From: Pusillimonas sp. UBA6240
GTDB lineage: Bacteria > Pseudomonadota > Gammaproteobacteria > Burkholderiales > Burkholderiaceae_B
Length of the DNA stretch: 6,646 bases
Direction: 5' to 3'
Assembly (NCBI GenBank): GCA_002441445.1
Contig: DJWC01000081.1
Span: 15,364-22,009, forward strand
Below, piece after piece: positions 6,286 through 6,646 of the stretch (positions are counted from its first letter, which is position 1; the number at the start of each line of letters is the position of its first letter). A program made the translations under genes and the position numbers. Under the pieces are notes generated by a model that did no database searches, was not told the DNA's origin, and saw nothing but the letters and a program-made list of their open reading frames with translations.

Positions 6286-6645
6286 TCAGGAAAAAAGGTC
6301 CGGCGTGGCGCCGGCCGGCGGCTTGGGCGGCGTCAGCCCCAGATGGCGCCAGGTGGTTTGCGTGGCCATGCGCCCGCGCGGAGTGCGCTGCAAATAGCCC
6401 TGCTGGATCAGAAAAGGCTCGATGACATCTTCTATGGTGTCGCGCTCTTCGCCGATGGCGGCCGCCAGACTGTCCACGCCTACGGGCCCGCCATCGAATT
6501 TATGGATGATGGCCTCCAGCAGCTTGCGGTCCATCAGGTCCAGCCCCTGGGGGTCGACTTCCAGCATGGCCAGCGCGGCGCTGGCCACTTCGGTGTCGAT
6601 CTGCCCCCCCGCCTTGACCTCGGCGTAGTCGCGCACCCGGCGCAG
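6286..6645 (-). CDS. ruvB: Holliday junction branch-migration ATPase RuvB, C-terminal 119 residues (gene enters from the right edge)
   Basis: RuvB is the hexameric motor that, with RuvA, drives branch migration of Holliday junctions before RuvC cleavage. Only the C-terminal end is in the window. It begins LRRVRDYAEVK and includes MDRKLLEAIIHKFDGGPVG, LAAAIGEERDTIEDVIEP and FLIQQGYLQRTPRGRMAT, which match the RuvB winged-helix DNA-binding domain nearly word for word. The Walker A and B motifs lie outside. The reading frame is open to the window edge, so the GTG at 6634-6636 is an internal Val and not a start. The tail after the conserved domain (PPKPPAGATPDLFS) is short and Pro-rich, as usual in this family. 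The stop is TGA at 6286-6288, and the gene converges on the kinase gene with 16 bp between. RecQ at the other end of the window belongs to the same broad recombination process but is not in the same operon. Confidence 0.97.
   Translation of the reverse strand: MRRVRDYAEVKAGGQIDTEVASAALAMLEVDPQGLDLMDRKLLEAIIHKFDGGPVGVDSLAAAIGEERDTIEDVIEPFLIQQGYLQRTPRGRMATQTTWRHLGLTPPKPPAGATPDLFS
6291..6314 (-). terminator. Terminator-like hairpin with T6 tract inside the 3' end of ruvB
   Basis: Read on the minus strand, CCGGCG (6314-6309), loop CCA, and CGCCGG (6305-6300) form a perfect six-pair all-GC stem, followed by ACC and then TTTTTT (6296-6291). This has the shape of an intrinsic terminator for ruvB, although the stem is short and three bases separate it from the T tract. 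It lies before the ruvB stop codon. On the plus strand the order is reversed, so it would not end kinase transcription. The 16-bp spacer beyond is a GC palindrome (6270-6285) with no T tract on either side. Confidence 0.35.
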
Positions 6646-6646
6646 C

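Overview
The window looks like a chromosomal stretch of a high-GC betaproteobacterium. Codon use (GC-rich third positions), the RuvB and RecQ sequences and the OmpR/EnvZ-type pair fit Burkholderiales, most likely Alcaligenaceae (Bordetella/Achromobacter-like). That placement is inferred from the protein sequences by eye; no search was run. No mobile elements, tRNA or rRNA genes, or CRISPR arrays are visible, and coding density is very high.

Layout. On the minus strand, reading from about 4027 down to 1, are three tightly packed genes: a ClC-family chloride channel/transporter with two C-terminal CBS domains (2240-4027), a short exported outer-membrane beta-barrel protein resembling part of a fimbrial usher (1032-2225), and the first 343 codons of the RecQ helicase (1-1029, cut by the window edge). 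The gaps are 14 bp and 2 bp, so they probably form one transcription unit. Divergent from it, on the plus strand, is a two-component operon: an OmpR-family response regulator (4136-4837) and, 13 bp later, an EnvZ-like histidine kinase (4851-6269). Converging on the kinase from the right edge is the C-terminal third of RuvB (6286-6645, minus), with 16 bp between the two stop codons.

How it may work together. The only sizeable non-coding stretch is the 108-bp divergent region (4028-4135). It holds an almost perfect tandem 10-bp direct repeat, the geometry expected for an OmpR-family dimer on one face of the helix. The repeat overlaps the -35 of the best clc promoter candidate and lies just upstream of the regulator's own candidate promoter. 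The working hypothesis is that the two-component system controls itself and the clc/barrel/recQ unit in response to an envelope or ionic signal. The kinase has an odd Pro/Arg/His-rich periplasmic insert and lacks the Thr/Asn usually needed for phosphatase activity. The ClC protein lacks several hallmark transporter residues. The barrel protein is less than half the length of a real usher and has no chaperone or pilin gene beside it. These are the least ordinary parts of the window.
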